This document shows, piece after piece, positions 34,038-45,098 of a DNA stretch of 64,000 nucleotides. The DNA lies in contig VFIW01000166.1 in the NCBI GenBank assembly GCA_006386115.1, positions 53,658 through 117,657 of the forward strand, given 5' to 3'. Within the stretch, counting starts at the first letter, position 1, and each line of letters starts with the position of its first letter. Both the position numbers and the translations under genes were made by a program. Under the pieces are notes generated by a model. The model worked only from the letters and a program-made list of their open reading frames with translations. It had not been told where the DNA came from and ran no database searches. Origin of the DNA: Globisporangium splendens (lineage: Eukaryota > Oomycota > Peronosporomycetes > Pythiales > Pythiaceae).

Positions 34038-35442
34038 ATGTACAGTGGAGCCAAGGCAGCGCGAACGGGCACTGCGGAGCGCGTCAAGATCTTCTGTCGG
34101 GTGCGGCCACTGCTGCAACGCGAACGCGAAGGTTGGGGCTACGACGAGTTCTGCCAGCAATTTGGAGACGATGGCGATAACGACAACAACGGCAACCATT
34201 GTCGGAAGGACCAGGGTCCCGAGACGACGCTCGTTGACGAGGCGAACTCGTGTTTCGTGACGAGAAAGGACCGCTCTACTACGCAGCGAGCTCCATGGGT
34301 TCGGTCGTCTCGCTCGGCAGCGACGGGAAAACGATCTTGTATCATCCGAGTAGTGAGAATAAGGAGTTTGTCTTCGATGCGAGTCTCAATGAGAGCACGG
34401 ACCAAGAGCGCGTCTACCAGCAAGTTGGGCGTGAGATCGTTCACGACGTCCTCGACGGCTTCAACGGCACGATCTTTGCCTACGGACAGACGTCGACGGG
34501 GAAAACGCACACGATGGTCGGTCACGGTCACGGTGACCAGCGCGGGATCGTCCCTCGCGCACTGCAAGACATATTTGCACGCGCCGAGGCAACGCTCTCT
34601 AGCGCGGAGACCCGCGTCGCGCTCAGCTACGTGCAGATTTACTGCGAGCGGATATTTGATTTGCTTGACCCGGAGCGACCACACTATTCCATCGCGATCC
34701 GCGCCGTCGCGAGCACCGAGACGAACGCGCACTCGAGTCGAAGCCACGCGATTCTGATTCTGTGGATCGAGCGAAAAGAGTATAGCACAGCGAATACGCC
34801 AACCGGTTGATCAAGCTCAGCAACTTGTACCTCGTAGATCTCGCAGGGTGAGTGAAAAATGTCCAATGTCCCACTGTGTATGCTTTAGCGATTTTCTGTC
34901 ACACAGCTCTGAACGCGTCAAGAAATCCAAGGTCATGGGGCGTCACGTGAATGAGCTCAAGGCGATCAACCTTAGCCTGACGATGTCTTGTCCTTTCGTG
35001 GTGTTACAGCTGGCCGAGGTGGAGAAGCAGCGCCAGACCTTGCAGGAGCAGATGGAAGCCGATTTTGTGCCCGGGGAGACGGTAGGAGTGTTGCCATGCC
35101 ATCCATTGCTCGCTTAGTCCTCGGGTCATTGTAAAGGAATCTGACAGCAATATGCACTAGATTGAGCAAATGGAAGCGCTGTACGAGCGCGCGATCGCAA
35201 AGCTGCAGGAGCGAGTCGGGTGCCTCGAGACCAAGTCCATATCCGCAGGTCAACCACAACTTGACCGAAACGCGCAGCGGAAACCGATTCCACCATCCAT
35301 ATCCGTCAGCAACAACAATAATCAGCTGCCCGAACGTGCCAACATAGGTGGTCCCCAGAAATCGTCCTCGAGAGCGATCCCCAAGATCGGTCGCCTCGTG
35401 CCTGGGTCAAAAGCTGGGTCCATGCTCAATGGGTTACGATAG
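34038..35442 (+). pseudogene. Decayed kinesin motor gene
   Basis: Clear kinesin motor pieces appear in order: RVKIFCRVRPL near the start, FNGTIFAYGQTSTGKTHTM (P-loop at 34484-34507), NAHSSRSHA (switch I), LVDLAG (with SE after a 59-bp intron, 34848-34906; switch II), and KAINLSL. Then a coiled coil and a basic tail ending at 35442. The frame breaks at about 34255, and again at 34810 where a TGA interrupts the strand before switch II. About 35 residues between the LLDPE segment and RAVAST are missing, as is the rest of the motor after NLSL. With two frameshifts and two internal deletions, this cannot encode a working motor unless the assembly is wrong throughout. Confidence 0.82.
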
Positions 35443-35515
35443 AAAAACAGGAATTCCCAGTCAATAAAGACTCTTTCGCCAGCTGTTGTTCATTGTGTTT
35501 CGATCGTCCTTTGCC

Positions 35516-36825
35516 TTACACTCGTTCGTTATCGCTGTCCCTATCATCGTCGTCTCCCTGGTAATCGTCATCGTCGTCGCCATCTTCTAACTCTGCGAGC
35601 TCATCGAAAAGCTATAGCAGCAGCAAGTGAGCCACACACAAAGAGGCACAATGAAGTTAGTAGACAACTCAAGTCGAACAAAGAAACCATCACAAACACC
35701 ATCAACGCACTTTGGCGTCTTCCCAGATGTCTTCAATGTACGACAGAAACACGACGAGGGCGTCGCTCGGCTCCTCGTCTTTCTCGGCGAGCTCGACCAG
35801 CGAGTGGAACGTCTAATAGCCAGCAAGGCACGTGTGTACATATGAACTCATCAGTGTCAAATGCTCAGCATGTAGACTTCGTGCTATGTGTACCTCGTTT
35901 GTGAACGTGACGCCACGACCTTGTCCCTTTTCCAGCAGCGCCGTGGCGCTTTCGTACTCGCGCTGGTCGGCAAATGAAAGCAGCATGGGGAAATATGAGC
36001 GCTCGGACGGCGCGATCTCGTTCTCGTCGGCGATCTCATGCAGGATCGCGACGGCTTCTTCGGTGCGATTGGCGTCCACGAGCGCCTGCAGCAGCGCATC
36101 GATCGCCGGCAGATCGAGGAACACGCCCTGGTTGAACGCTTCCTCGTACGTCTAGGTCCACACATCAATAATGTTACAAGCCTCCTACAAGGTTACTTGC
36201 AAAGGCAGAGGTCACATACACATATGTATCACAATACCTCGACGGCTTGGTCGAGCATCCGGTGCTGGAGACACGCATCCACGACGTGGATCGACGCCAA
36301 CTGCGTGTAATCGTCCGGCGCCAAGCCCGTCAACCTACGTACAAACAAGCCATGTGTTAGTGTCAACACTACAAGACACATATTGCTGGAATACACACAT
36401 AGATAGCGCTATGCGCACCTGTACACGGACTGGAGGATCTCGTACGCCTGAACCACATAGCTCCTTTGCTTCTGCTTTGCGAGCAGAATCGCGAGCTTCT
36501 GCATCACGAGCGTACTGGGCGGCGTCTCCAGCTTCTTGAAGCGCGCAAGCGCCGTGTAGGCATCACGCTGCGCAATACATTCCTCCAGTTGCGCAACAGC
36601 GGCGTCTGCATTAAGTTGCGGCGATAACTCTGTCGTGTGGGCGAAGCGCTCGCTCGTGACGTCGTTTGCGGCAGCCACAGCAGCCGGGTGCCGCAAAGAC
36701 GCAGTGCTGTGCAACGCGCGTCTATTCAGCGGACGCCATAGGGTCTGTCGGTGGTGCAGGCGGCGCTCTGGGGCCGTCACGACCACGCACACATGGCGTC
36801 CGAGTGCGCGCCGCAGCAACTGCAT
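35516..36825 (-). CDS. PPR-like mitochondrial protein 1 (5 exons)
   Basis: Predicted 319 aa. Exons, in coding order: 36825-36419, 36334-36238, 36151-35894, 35812-35711, 35611-35516, with GT-AG introns and consistent phases. The N-terminus MQLLRRALGRH plus a later RRALHSTASL is Arg-rich, without early acids, and looks like a mitochondrial presequence. The middle forms helix pairs of pentatricopeptide type (IDALLQALVDANRTEEAVAI, then SYFPMLLSFAD). The C-terminal exon is almost all Asp/Glu (LEDGDDDDDYQGDDDD). A role in organellar RNA metabolism is inferred from the fold only. An in-frame ATG at 36879 would add 18 residues. It is a tandem paralogue of the next gene (37183-38502). Confidence 0.78.
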
Positions 36826-37182
36826 TTCACTATGATCAGCACCAGTCGTGCAGTTCCGACGATAATGCTGAATGTGCAATGTGCTAACGAGCCGAGCCGA
36901 GCCAAAAATGTGATCATGCAGTTCTTTGAAGAAATACGGTGAAAGTCGGACTCAAGAGCATTTGAAGGAAGTGTGCTACACTAACCGGAAAGTGGGGAAA
37001 TTGGATTGGGAGCTCTCTATGTGTGTGTCATTTTGGCATTTATGAGTGTGTGTGTGTGTGTGTGTCAGCATGGCTTTCTCTGTGGCCTAGGACTTACTTC
37101 GCACGCATGCCTACGTTGTGTGACTTGTGTGTCACTGTGATGGAACACGAAGAAGCTGTCGCTGTGAGCCTCACGACACTGC
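36826..37182. other. Spacer between the two PPR-like genes
   Basis: About 360 bp holding the promoter of PPR-like gene 1 and the 3' end of PPR-like gene 2. It includes a GT microsatellite at 37045-37065 and no coding content. Confidence 0.6.
37045..37065. repeat. GT dinucleotide microsatellite
   Basis: Uninterrupted (GT)n run of about 21 bases between the tandem PPR-like genes. Confidence 0.85.
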
Positions 37183-38502
37183 TCACCGGCTGAACTCGTC
37201 GTCGCCGTCGTCGTGGTCAAAGTCCTGGTCGTCGTCGTCATCGTCGCCTTCTTCGTACTCGATTGTGATATCATCGTCGTCAAAATCGGTCAGGAGCTAC
37301 GACAGAAATACGAAGGTTAGATACTCAAACCTCTCGCTGCAGACAACCAAGAAAGTGCTTCGCCACGTACGCCGTCTTCTTCCAGCGCTTCGTTCACGTA
37401 GACCATAAATTTCTCGAGACCATCGATGTGGTCCAGGTCATCCTGCTGCTGCTCGCCCAAGTCCACCAGCGGATCGTACGTCTGCTTTACCACATATACC
37501 CATTGCTTGTCCAAATTGACGTCTTGTCCACACGCATAAAGTCAATCTTTGTATACGCACGCACCTCCATCGTAAAGATAATGCCATGCTTTCGGCCATC
37601 ATCAATGAGACCAATGAGCTCATCGTACTCGAATCGTTCCATGAGCGCCATCAAAAGTGGCGCGTACGTTTGCTGTGTGGGCGACACATCGTTTTGTGCC
37701 ACAAGTTCTTTCAAGATGGCAACCGCGTCATCCACTTGGCCCGCTTCGACAAGCGCTTTTAACAACGCATCATACGCAGGGAGATCCAGGACAACGCCAG
37801 CATTCAGGGCTTCTTCGTAAATCTGTCACCCGTTCACAATCTGCGTCAGTGCTTCCACCGTTGGGATGTTCCGTACAAACTCAGACGGTATTAACAGGTA
37901 CCTCTACAGCTTCATCGATCATATTGTGCCGTAAGCAAGCATCGACCACGTAGATGGAGGCCAGTTTCGTATAATCATCTATCTGGAGCGCTGGCAACCT
38001 ACATACACCAGCAGCAATATGTCAGTCATATCAAACGCACATATGCTCCGATGAAAGCCAAGCAAACGAACCAAAGTCACACGCACATGTACACGCTCTT
38101 GAGCAACTCCTGCGCGCGTGTGATCTGTGCCACGCTCTCTCCTTTCTTCGCGAGCAAGATCGCGAGCCGCTGCGCGACCACTTGGCTGGGCTTGGCTTTC
38201 TGCAGCCGGTCGAAATACGCGAGCGCCTGGATGGGGTCGCGCAGCGTGATGCTGTTTTCCAGCAGCGCGAGTGTGGTCGCCTCGCCATCTCCAGTGCTCG
38301 GGTCAACCGCCTTCCGTTCCGCAGACGCCGCGCTCGAGAACGCACGGTGAACACCACATTGACGCACAGAGAGCGCTCTGACTGTAGCTCTGCAGATGGC
38401 GCTGCTGCCATTCCTCTGGACGCTCCGTGGAGCTGCTCGCAGCGCCGTTGTCGCGCGCGCGACGGCGTAGCGACGCCATAACGCACTGCTGCTGCGCATC
38501 AT
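37183..38502 (-). CDS. PPR-like mitochondrial protein 2 (5 exons)
   Basis: Predicted 331 aa. Exons in coding order: 38502-38087, 37998-37902, 37822-37565, 37481-37371, 37296-37183. The second (97 bp) and third (258 bp) exons have the same lengths and phases as in the neighbouring paralogue, and the proteins align through the helical repeats (YDALLKALVEAGQVDDAVAI, TYAPLLMALMERFEYDEL). The N-terminus MMRSSSALWRRYAVARATTA is a strong mitochondrial-type presequence. The tail is acidic (EEGDDDDDDQDFD). The pair arose by tandem duplication old enough for coding divergence while splice positions were kept. The function is not known; organellar RNA binding is an inference from the PPR-like repeats. 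Confidence 0.8.
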
Positions 38503-39147
38503 GTCGCCGTTCTTCAGAGTGAGTGTTGGACGATAAGTGGGCTCCTGTTTGTCGACGGGCTTTCTGACCCACGGGTGAAAGAAACCTTGACGTTGTCGAC
38601 CTAACCCGACCCGACATGACAGCTTGCTGGTGCGATAGACAAGTGAGAAATGGGTCGGGTATGAACACATAATTGAGCTTGACTGCAGGCTTGACCCGTT
38701 TCCATTTTGACCCGTTGCACTTGTGAATCTTGCATGACATCAACTCTGCATTTCGAAAATGGCGGGGTTTCATGTGGAAGACCATAGCGCTGTTACAGGG
38801 AAGCTCATGGCGCATGCGCGGTGCGCGTATGCGACCTCCACAATACGCGAATGTCCTGAATTGCGGTAGTGACGTGGCCGCCAGGTTGTACGGGAGATGC
38901 ACTGCGTAATGTCAGGAGACCAGCATGTTTCCTCTGGAGCATGGGACGCCGCGTGACGAGAGGCAGAAGAAGGCTGAGGTTTGACAGGTACTACACTACA
39001 TATGCACGTTGTTCGCTCTGTTTACTCGCTTTCATTAACGTAGGACGAGCGTCCTGTCGAGACTGGAGACGTAAAGCCATGCTAAGCCTATGCAACGATG
39101 GAGGAACGAATCTTTGACAAACCGATGGGAAAAGCAAAAATGACGGC
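38503..39147. promoter_or_regulatory. Upstream region of PPR-like gene 2 with repeated GACCCG motifs
   Basis: About 645 bp between the start of PPR-like gene 2 and the 3' end of the ABC transporter. It contains ACCCGACCC at 38604-38612 and its exact inverse GGGTCGGGT at 38652-38660, plus GACCCG at about 38693 and 38709. These lie 100-210 bp upstream of the start codon and could be binding sites. That is inference. Confidence 0.4.
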
Positions 39148-42100
39148 TTACTCGTTCCGTGATACAAGCTGGATGCTGTCGGAGAGCCCGCTTTCTTGGA
39201 TGAGATCGCAAAAGAGCCCTTCGCCGCGCTGCACGAGTTCCTGGGGAGGAGCGAAGGCGATGGCTTGTCCGCCATCGAGCACCAGGATCCGGTCCGAGTC
39301 CAAGACCGTGTCCAAGCGATGCGCAATCGTCAACACCGTTGACGCCGCAAACGCCGTGCGGATCACATGCTGCAGTCGCTTGTCAGTCTCGCGGTCGATC
39401 GCAGCTGTGGCTTCGTCAAAGATCACGATGCGCGAGTGACGAAGTAGTGCACGCGCCATGCAGAGCATCTGTCGCTCGCCGACACTGAAGTTCTCACCGT
39501 CTTCGTCGACGGCGTACTCAAGTTTGTGCGCTTCCTCGTTGAGACGATCGCTCAAGCCAACATTTCGGATGGAATCCCACAATGCATCGTCGCTGTACTC
39601 ATTGAAGGGATCCAGACAATTGCGCACAGTGCCTTTGAACAGCACGGGGTTCTGTGGAATGATCGACAGCTTCTCACGCAGCGTCTTGAGTCCGATTTTG
39701 CCGACATCGACGCCGTCGATGATGATCGAACCTGATGCGATTTCGCTGATACGGAACAGCGCCATCGTCAGACTTGACTTGCCAGCACCTGTGCGACCGA
39801 CGATCCCAACCTTCTCACCTGCATTGACGGAAAAGCTCACGTCTTTCAGGACAAGCGGATCGCTCGGCTTGTACCGGAAACTCACGTGGTGGAATTGAAG
39901 GGATCCAGTAGACGGCCATTCTGGATACGACGGCGGATCCATCGTGAGAATTCTGGCAGGTGCTTCTTGTGGGACGTCAATGTACTCTTGGAGGCGTTCA
40001 GGACACACCATCTCCGTTTCAACTTTCGACCACGACTGAATGATCAATTCCAGAGACTGGGAGATCTTGAGCATGTACGCGAACGCCAATCCAATGATCG
40101 CAGGCGAGAGTTGATTGTGCAGCAAAATCAGTGAGTAGGCGACAACAAACACCAGAAGACTGCCGATTAGCTGGATGCGCAGTGCAAACCACCGGGAAAC
40201 AGCGAGTTTCGCGAACCAAATCTTGTTGCGGGTATCCAACTTGACGTCATTGATTGCATTGAAGCGACGGAGCTGGTCCGTACCAAAGGCACGAATCACG
40301 GATCCGCCTTCAATCGTCGCGGAAAGGTGGCTGATGATCGGACTCCAGGTGGTTTGGTAGAGTCGCTCAATTTCACGCGCTGGGTCGAGATAGAGGGCAC
40401 CGATGTACAGATACAACGTACACACTGGCAGTAGGAAGATTCCGTTCCATTGAATAATCACTGCGGCTGTCACGAGACTGCAGCCAACGGAGAAGAGATT
40501 TGCAAAGAAGTTGCCAAATAGGATTGGGATACTGAAATCCACGCTGGTGATGTCACTGGTGTACCTGGTCAAGATTCTGCCGCTTGGGTTGGCGTCGAAG
40601 AAACTCATTGGCGCGTGAATCAACGAGTTTGTCATGCGATTGAAGAGCGTCTTCGCAGCATTTAAGCCCGATCCACACACAGTTAGCGTGCGAACAAGAA
40701 TCATGAATGCAGAGGATAGTCCAAGCAGCACATACACCGTCATTCGGTACTGGGTAGACGCCGCGACTTCCGTATCATTCGACACCATTGACGACGAACG
40801 TACCGCATCAGTTGACCACTTGCTAAGCCAAAAATCGCTGGAGATCTGGAAAGTTTGCCACAAAACTTGTGAGAGGAGCACGACCAGGAGCACAGGGAGC
40901 CCTCCGACGGCACGATAGTAGGCAGTGAACACGAGAAGACCCACTCGTCCTTTCTTCCGCTGTTCAGGCTTCACGAGTGTGTTTGTCTCACTGGGGCTGT
41001 TCTCATCGGCTCTAACGCTTGGCAGAGCACTTGCGCTCGCGGAAGTGGTTGCGAGTCGACTGTTTGCACTGCCGAACGAACGCTCCGACCTCGAAAAAGA
41101 TGCAAGTGGCGACATTTCCGACTCGAATTGCGTCTGGAATGCCGTGTTGTCAGTCTTCACAAGTGTGCACTCTTCATCGATCGTCACAGTGCTATTGACA
41201 AACGAAGATGCAATAATCTCTGGGCTGTGTGTCACCAAGATAATTGTCTTGCCGCGCAATAGCCCCAACAAGCACTTCTGGAAGATCTCGTTCTGGACAA
41301 TCGCATCCACAGCAGCGAGCGGCGCGTCCAATATGTACACATCGGCATTGGCGTAACAAGCACGCGCAAGTGCCACTCGAGCTTTTTGACCTCCAGAGAG
41401 GTTCACCCCACGTTCGCCGATCTCTGTGTTGTCACCAGCCGGCAGCGACCTCAAGTCTTTGGTCAAAGCGCAAGCCTCCAACACTTTTTCGTACTTCTTG
41501 TGATCGTACGGAAGACCAAAGAGGATATTGTCACGCACGGTCATGTTCTGGATCCAGGGTTGCTGCGAGCAGTATGCAACACTGCCTCCAACGTGCACTT
41601 TGCCATTGCGCTTCAGCATCTCTCCGAGCAACGCTGAGCAAAACGACGACTTCCCGCTGCCAACTCGTCCATGAACAACGACAAATTCACCAGTCTTAAC
41701 TTGGAGATTGACATTCCGGAGCAGAAGTGTTTCTTCATCCCAGCCGAAATCGCCATTTTCAATGGATATGATCGCATTCCTGTTGATGCTGGTTTTCGCC
41801 GAGGGATGGTGGACCGTGAGGACGCTGTCAGGACCCAGTTCTGGGAGTTGGAGAAAGTCACCAAGACGCTTCGCAGATACGTTGGCTCGAACAAGCACAT
41901 TGAGCGTGGTTGCGATTCCTCGCAATGGTACTTGGATCAACTGGAAGAGCGATAAGCTCGTGAATACGATTGCTGGTGTGAGCTCACGTTTCAAGAGGGC
42001 AGTGTGTACGCCAAATGCGACGACGCAAATGAAGACCGGCATCCCCCACGTGAGAACTGTGTTGGCTGCGTTGAGCAAGAGAAATTGCCAGATATTGGCA

Positions 42101-43029
42101 ACTTCTTGCGCCCGAGCCTTTCCGATGCGCTCGATCATCTTATCTTCCCAGGCATTGAGTTTCACAATGCTTATAGCCTTGAACACTTCTGTGAGGCGCT
42201 TCATCCGCGCATCGTTCAATTCCATGTAAGAACCATGAAGGACGAGAATCTTGGAGGAGATCGAGTTGTTTGCCAGTAGCAGGAGCACGACAACGAATAG
42301 ACCTGCAAACGTAGCGAGCCCCAGTACCTGATATAGCATGAAGCCAGCGATAAGGATCTGCAAAGGCACAACCCAGAGCTGGTGGATGTAGTAGCCCGCC
42401 AGCAGGATGTACGTGCAATCCGTGATGTACATGTTGGAGATCGCTCCAGTTGAAGTCTGTTTGCGAGCCTTGGCATTCAGACGCAGTGTCTTCTGATACA
42501 TGGCGTTCTTGATTGCGCTGGTGAACTGGATTGACATGAGTTCCGAGTCGAAGTTGGCGTAGTTGTCTGCCAACGCCTGCACGACCTCAGTGCAAAAGAG
42601 CGCAAAGATCCAGGTCGTGAGATCGGGAAGATCGTATTCTTGCGACGCCAGCCCGGTCAGCACGTGATGCAGCACAACGGGACCAAACAAATTGGCCAGC
42701 ATGGCGATGAGAAACGCCAACCCAGTCAGCGCGAAGCGTCCTCCAAAGGATTTCAGGAAGGATCTTGGAATGGAGTGGGTTTCCGAAAAATCCCGGCTAA
42801 ACTGGACTGCAACGTGCGCTGCCTGATGCTCTCGCTTCAGTGGCCACACTTCGTGCTCGTCGAGTTGCTTTTCATTTCCAAGCCGGATCAATGGAGTTAC
42901 CCACGACAAGAAAACTCTCGAGTACCAGGGTGCGTTCGAGTGCGGGTGGCGAGGTGCTGAAGCATTCTCGCTCTGGCTGGGCTGTCGCTGGGACGAGTTG
43001 GTAAACGTGGAGTACTTTTGATTGGTCAT
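39148..43029 (-). CDS. ABCC/MRP-type ABC transporter, 1293 aa, intronless
   Basis: A full transporter of the short MRP type: membrane domain 1, nucleotide-binding domain 1, membrane domain 2, nucleotide-binding domain 2, without the extra N-terminal TMD0. NBD1 has Walker A GRVGSGKSS (about residue 455), signature LSGGQKARVALARA (about 545) and Walker B VYILDAPLAAVD, where the catalytic Glu position is Ala. NBD2 has GRTGAGKSS (about 1078), FSVGERQMLCMARALL (about 1181) and IFDEATAAID with the catalytic Glu present. That asymmetry is usual for MRPs, which export conjugated organic anions from the plasma or vacuolar membrane; the substrate here is unknown. A Ser/Thr-rich linker follows NBD1. The start ATG gives the family-typical YSRVFLSWVTPLI segment near the N-terminus. 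Confidence 0.93.
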   Translation of the reverse strand: MTNQKYSTFTNSSQRQPSQSENASAPRHPHSNAPWYSRVFLSWVTPLIRLGNEKQLDEHEVWPLKREHQAAHVAVQFSRDFSETHSIPRSFLKSFGGRFALTGLAFLIAMLANLFGPVVLHHVLTGLASQEYDLPDLTTWIFALFCTEVVQALADNYANFDSELMSIQFTSAIKNAMYQKTLRLNAKARKQTSTGAISNMYITDCTYILLAGYYIHQLWVVPLQILIAGFMLYQVLGLATFAGLFVVVLLLLANNSISSKILVLHGSYMELNDARMKRLTEVFKAISIVKLNAWEDKMIERIGKARAQEVANIWQFLLLNAANTVLTWGMPVFICVVAFGVHTALLKRELTPAIVFTSLSLFQLIQVPLRGIATTLNVLVRANVSAKRLGDFLQLPELGPDSVLTVHHPSAKTSINRNAIISIENGDFGWDEETLLLRNVNLQVKTGEFVVVHGRVGSGKSSFCSALLGEMLKRNGKVHVGGSVAYCSQQPWIQNMTVRDNILFGLPYDHKKYEKVLEACALTKDLRSLPAGDNTEIGERGVNLSGGQKARVALARACYANADVYILDAPLAAVDAIVQNEIFQKCLLGLLRGKTIILVTHSPEIIASSFVNSTVTIDEECTLVKTDNTAFQTQFESEMSPLASFSRSERSFGSANSRLATTSASASALPSVRADENSPSETNTLVKPEQRKKGRVGLLVFTAYYRAVGGLPVLLVVLLSQVLWQTFQISSDFWLSKWSTDAVRSSSMVSNDTEVAASTQYRMTVYVLLGLSSAFMILVRTLTVCGSGLNAAKTLFNRMTNSLIHAPMSFFDANPSGRILTRYTSDITSVDFSIPILFGNFFANLFSVGCSLVTAAVIIQWNGIFLLPVCTLYLYIGALYLDPAREIERLYQTTWSPIISHLSATIEGGSVIRAFGTDQLRRFNAINDVKLDTRNKIWFAKLAVSRWFALRIQLIGSLLVFVVAYSLILLHNQLSPAIIGLAFAYMLKISQSLELIIQSWSKVETEMVCPERLQEYIDVPQEAPARILTMDPPSYPEWPSTGSLQFHHVSFRYKPSDPLVLKDVSFSVNAGEKVGIVGRTGAGKSSLTMALFRISEIASGSIIIDGVDVGKIGLKTLREKLSIIPQNPVLFKGTVRNCLDPFNEYSDDALWDSIRNVGLSDRLNEEAHKLEYAVDEDGENFSVGERQMLCMARALLRHSRIVIFDEATAAIDRETDKRLQHVIRTAFAASTVLTIAHRLDTVLDSDRILVLDGGQAIAFAPPQELVQRGEGLFCDLIQESGLSDSIQLVSRNE

Positions 43030-45098
43030 CTTCGTGGCAAATCCAAAAGTGAGCTGCGAGAATCGGTTTTCATTTTCTCGAGATTCTACTTGTCACGTGA
43101 AATGGGAGCTTGTGCAGCATCAGTTCACAGCAGTCTCCGCCAGGTCGGATGCATCCAGCCAGAAACACTTGTTGATCTCATCGCGAGTTCAGCATGTGGA
43201 TGAGGTTCTCATCCGCATTGCTCGTCATTTGTGATCCCAATCCAAAAACTTTGGGTGGTACTTCAAAGTAATGGCAGAGAAAGTGCGTCGGTCTCAACTT
43301 CATGTCTACCCAGGGCAAACCACAAACGTCTGATCTCCTTACACCTTCGAGCTTGGAACCTCCCGATTTCGTTTTCTCGTTCATGACAAACTTGTTGATG
43401 TCATCCGCATTGACCATCATTCGCGGTCTCAGTACTCGTTGCTCGATCCAGAAACTTTGGGTGGCAACGACGAAGAAAGCGTGCATCTGTCTCAGCTGCG
43501 CGCATCTTCATGCCAGCCCAGAGCAAACTGCCTTCTGATCTGTTCGGAACCTCCCGATTTCATTTTTCGCTCGTGGCAACACGAACACAGAGGGGGAAGC
43601 AATTAAAGCTCTGTTCATTCGTTGGTGGGGTCATCATGACATTGTGTTTGAAGAAGAAAATGGTACTCTCGTGTCCGTTGAAAAGTGGGGATCGACTGCA
43701 TCGAGGAAAGGTAGGCATTTTGAGTAGACAGCCGGTCTGATGAGTGGCCAGGATCGTCACGGAGATGGACGGAAGTGCCAACACTATTCAAGGTCCGACC
43801 ACGTTACCAACACGGCAGATTTGTTTTTTGTTTTTTGTTTTTTTCCTGTGAGCGAATGCTTGATGCCTTCTGCACGTCATTGTTTGTACCACTCTGTGTA
43901 GGGGTCAGCTGATTTCCACCATCCAGTCTCTCCACGAACAGCATCACTTTCCTCTGCAAACAGCTGACACAAATCTGCGAGCGTCGCTACTCAGTCCCCC
44001 AGCACCAGCGAGGACTTCAAGATAGCGACATTAGGGCATCACAACCGCGGTGCACCGGTTTCCAAGAACCAATTCCAACACTCGGTGTGCCTCATGTTCA
44101 TCTACCCGACTCAACACGCACTGCCATCCGCTACGCCACCCGACGATACCAGCTCAAGAACTGATCCCACTACTTCGCTGAACAGCAACACCAACTGCTC
44201 ATAATAGCTACACCCTGCCGTGCTCCTCGACTGCTCCGCTGCGGCAGAGCCCTGGTGTCTGTGTCGAGTGTAGAAATTGGTCACGTTGGGGATTTACTCC
44301 TCCCTCGAACTCATCGTCGTTCGTTCTTAACAGTATCACATGCATACAGTAGCCAGCGGAAGCGTCTCAATGCCATTGTGTTGAAGGCAAGGCGATAAAC
44401 ACACGACAAATGCCTCAATAGTCGGCTAGTGTGCTTCGTCACAGTCACTACTCTTTTCGGGGAGCAAGAGATGCACATTTGAAGATGCCTCCTTTGAACG
44501 GACATTATGCAGGAACCCATTGCACTGAGCCTACTGTTGACTCCACCAATGGGCTCGTTTGCAAAAAAGAAAAAGGACTGGGCACGGCACTACCGATTGC
44601 GCTCATAAGGTCGAATACAGCAAAGCTAAAAGTCCTGCATGAGGTGGCCGAGTGCAGCCATGCATGCATGTGCAAGGTGCGTGAGGCATTCATAGTCTTT
44701 TTGTAAAATACGTTCTCAGTTGTATGTCCGCATCTCTGTCCTGATATAATATGCTGTTGTCGATGTTTGTATCCGTTTTGCTTCATCTCCGCACAATTTG
44801 CAGCCTTCCGCTTCTAAGTGCGCGCTCTAAATATCTGCACGCACTTTACGTAAATCGCCATGAAACGGTGTATGCATTACAAGAGGTCCAACATATGCAT
44901 TCCCACAGGTTCGTACCCCCTACCCAAGGGTTACACTTCCTTCCTTCACATATGATCAACCAGTTTGATTGGCTGCGAGCGCTGTTTCGAGAGCGTTGCC
45001 TTTTTTTCGGGGGTTTGCCGCCGCAGTATCGACGACTCGTGCGTGTGTGTGGCTTCCGCGCGCATCTCATACAAACGCCAAGTGACTTTACAGCAGCA
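43030..45098. other. Intergenic region between ABC transporter and La-motif gene
   Basis: About 2 kb with no convincing gene. The part at 43150-43575 holds a degenerate tandem duplication (described separately). The rest has only short, unrecognised frames. Divergent promoters for the transporter (minus) and the La-motif gene (plus) must lie here. Confidence 0.5.
43150..43575. repeat. Degenerate tandem duplication, period about 190-225 bp
   Basis: Phrases recur in the same order. CTTGTTGAT appears near 43168 and 43391, CATCCGCATTG near 43210 and 43401, AACTTTGGGTGG near 43246 and 43452, and GGAACCTCCCGATTTC near 43360 and 43549. Unit 1 is about 43168-43390 and unit 2 about 43391-43575. The minus-strand frame at 43178-43486 spans most of it, but I recognise no protein in it. 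Confidence 0.65.
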
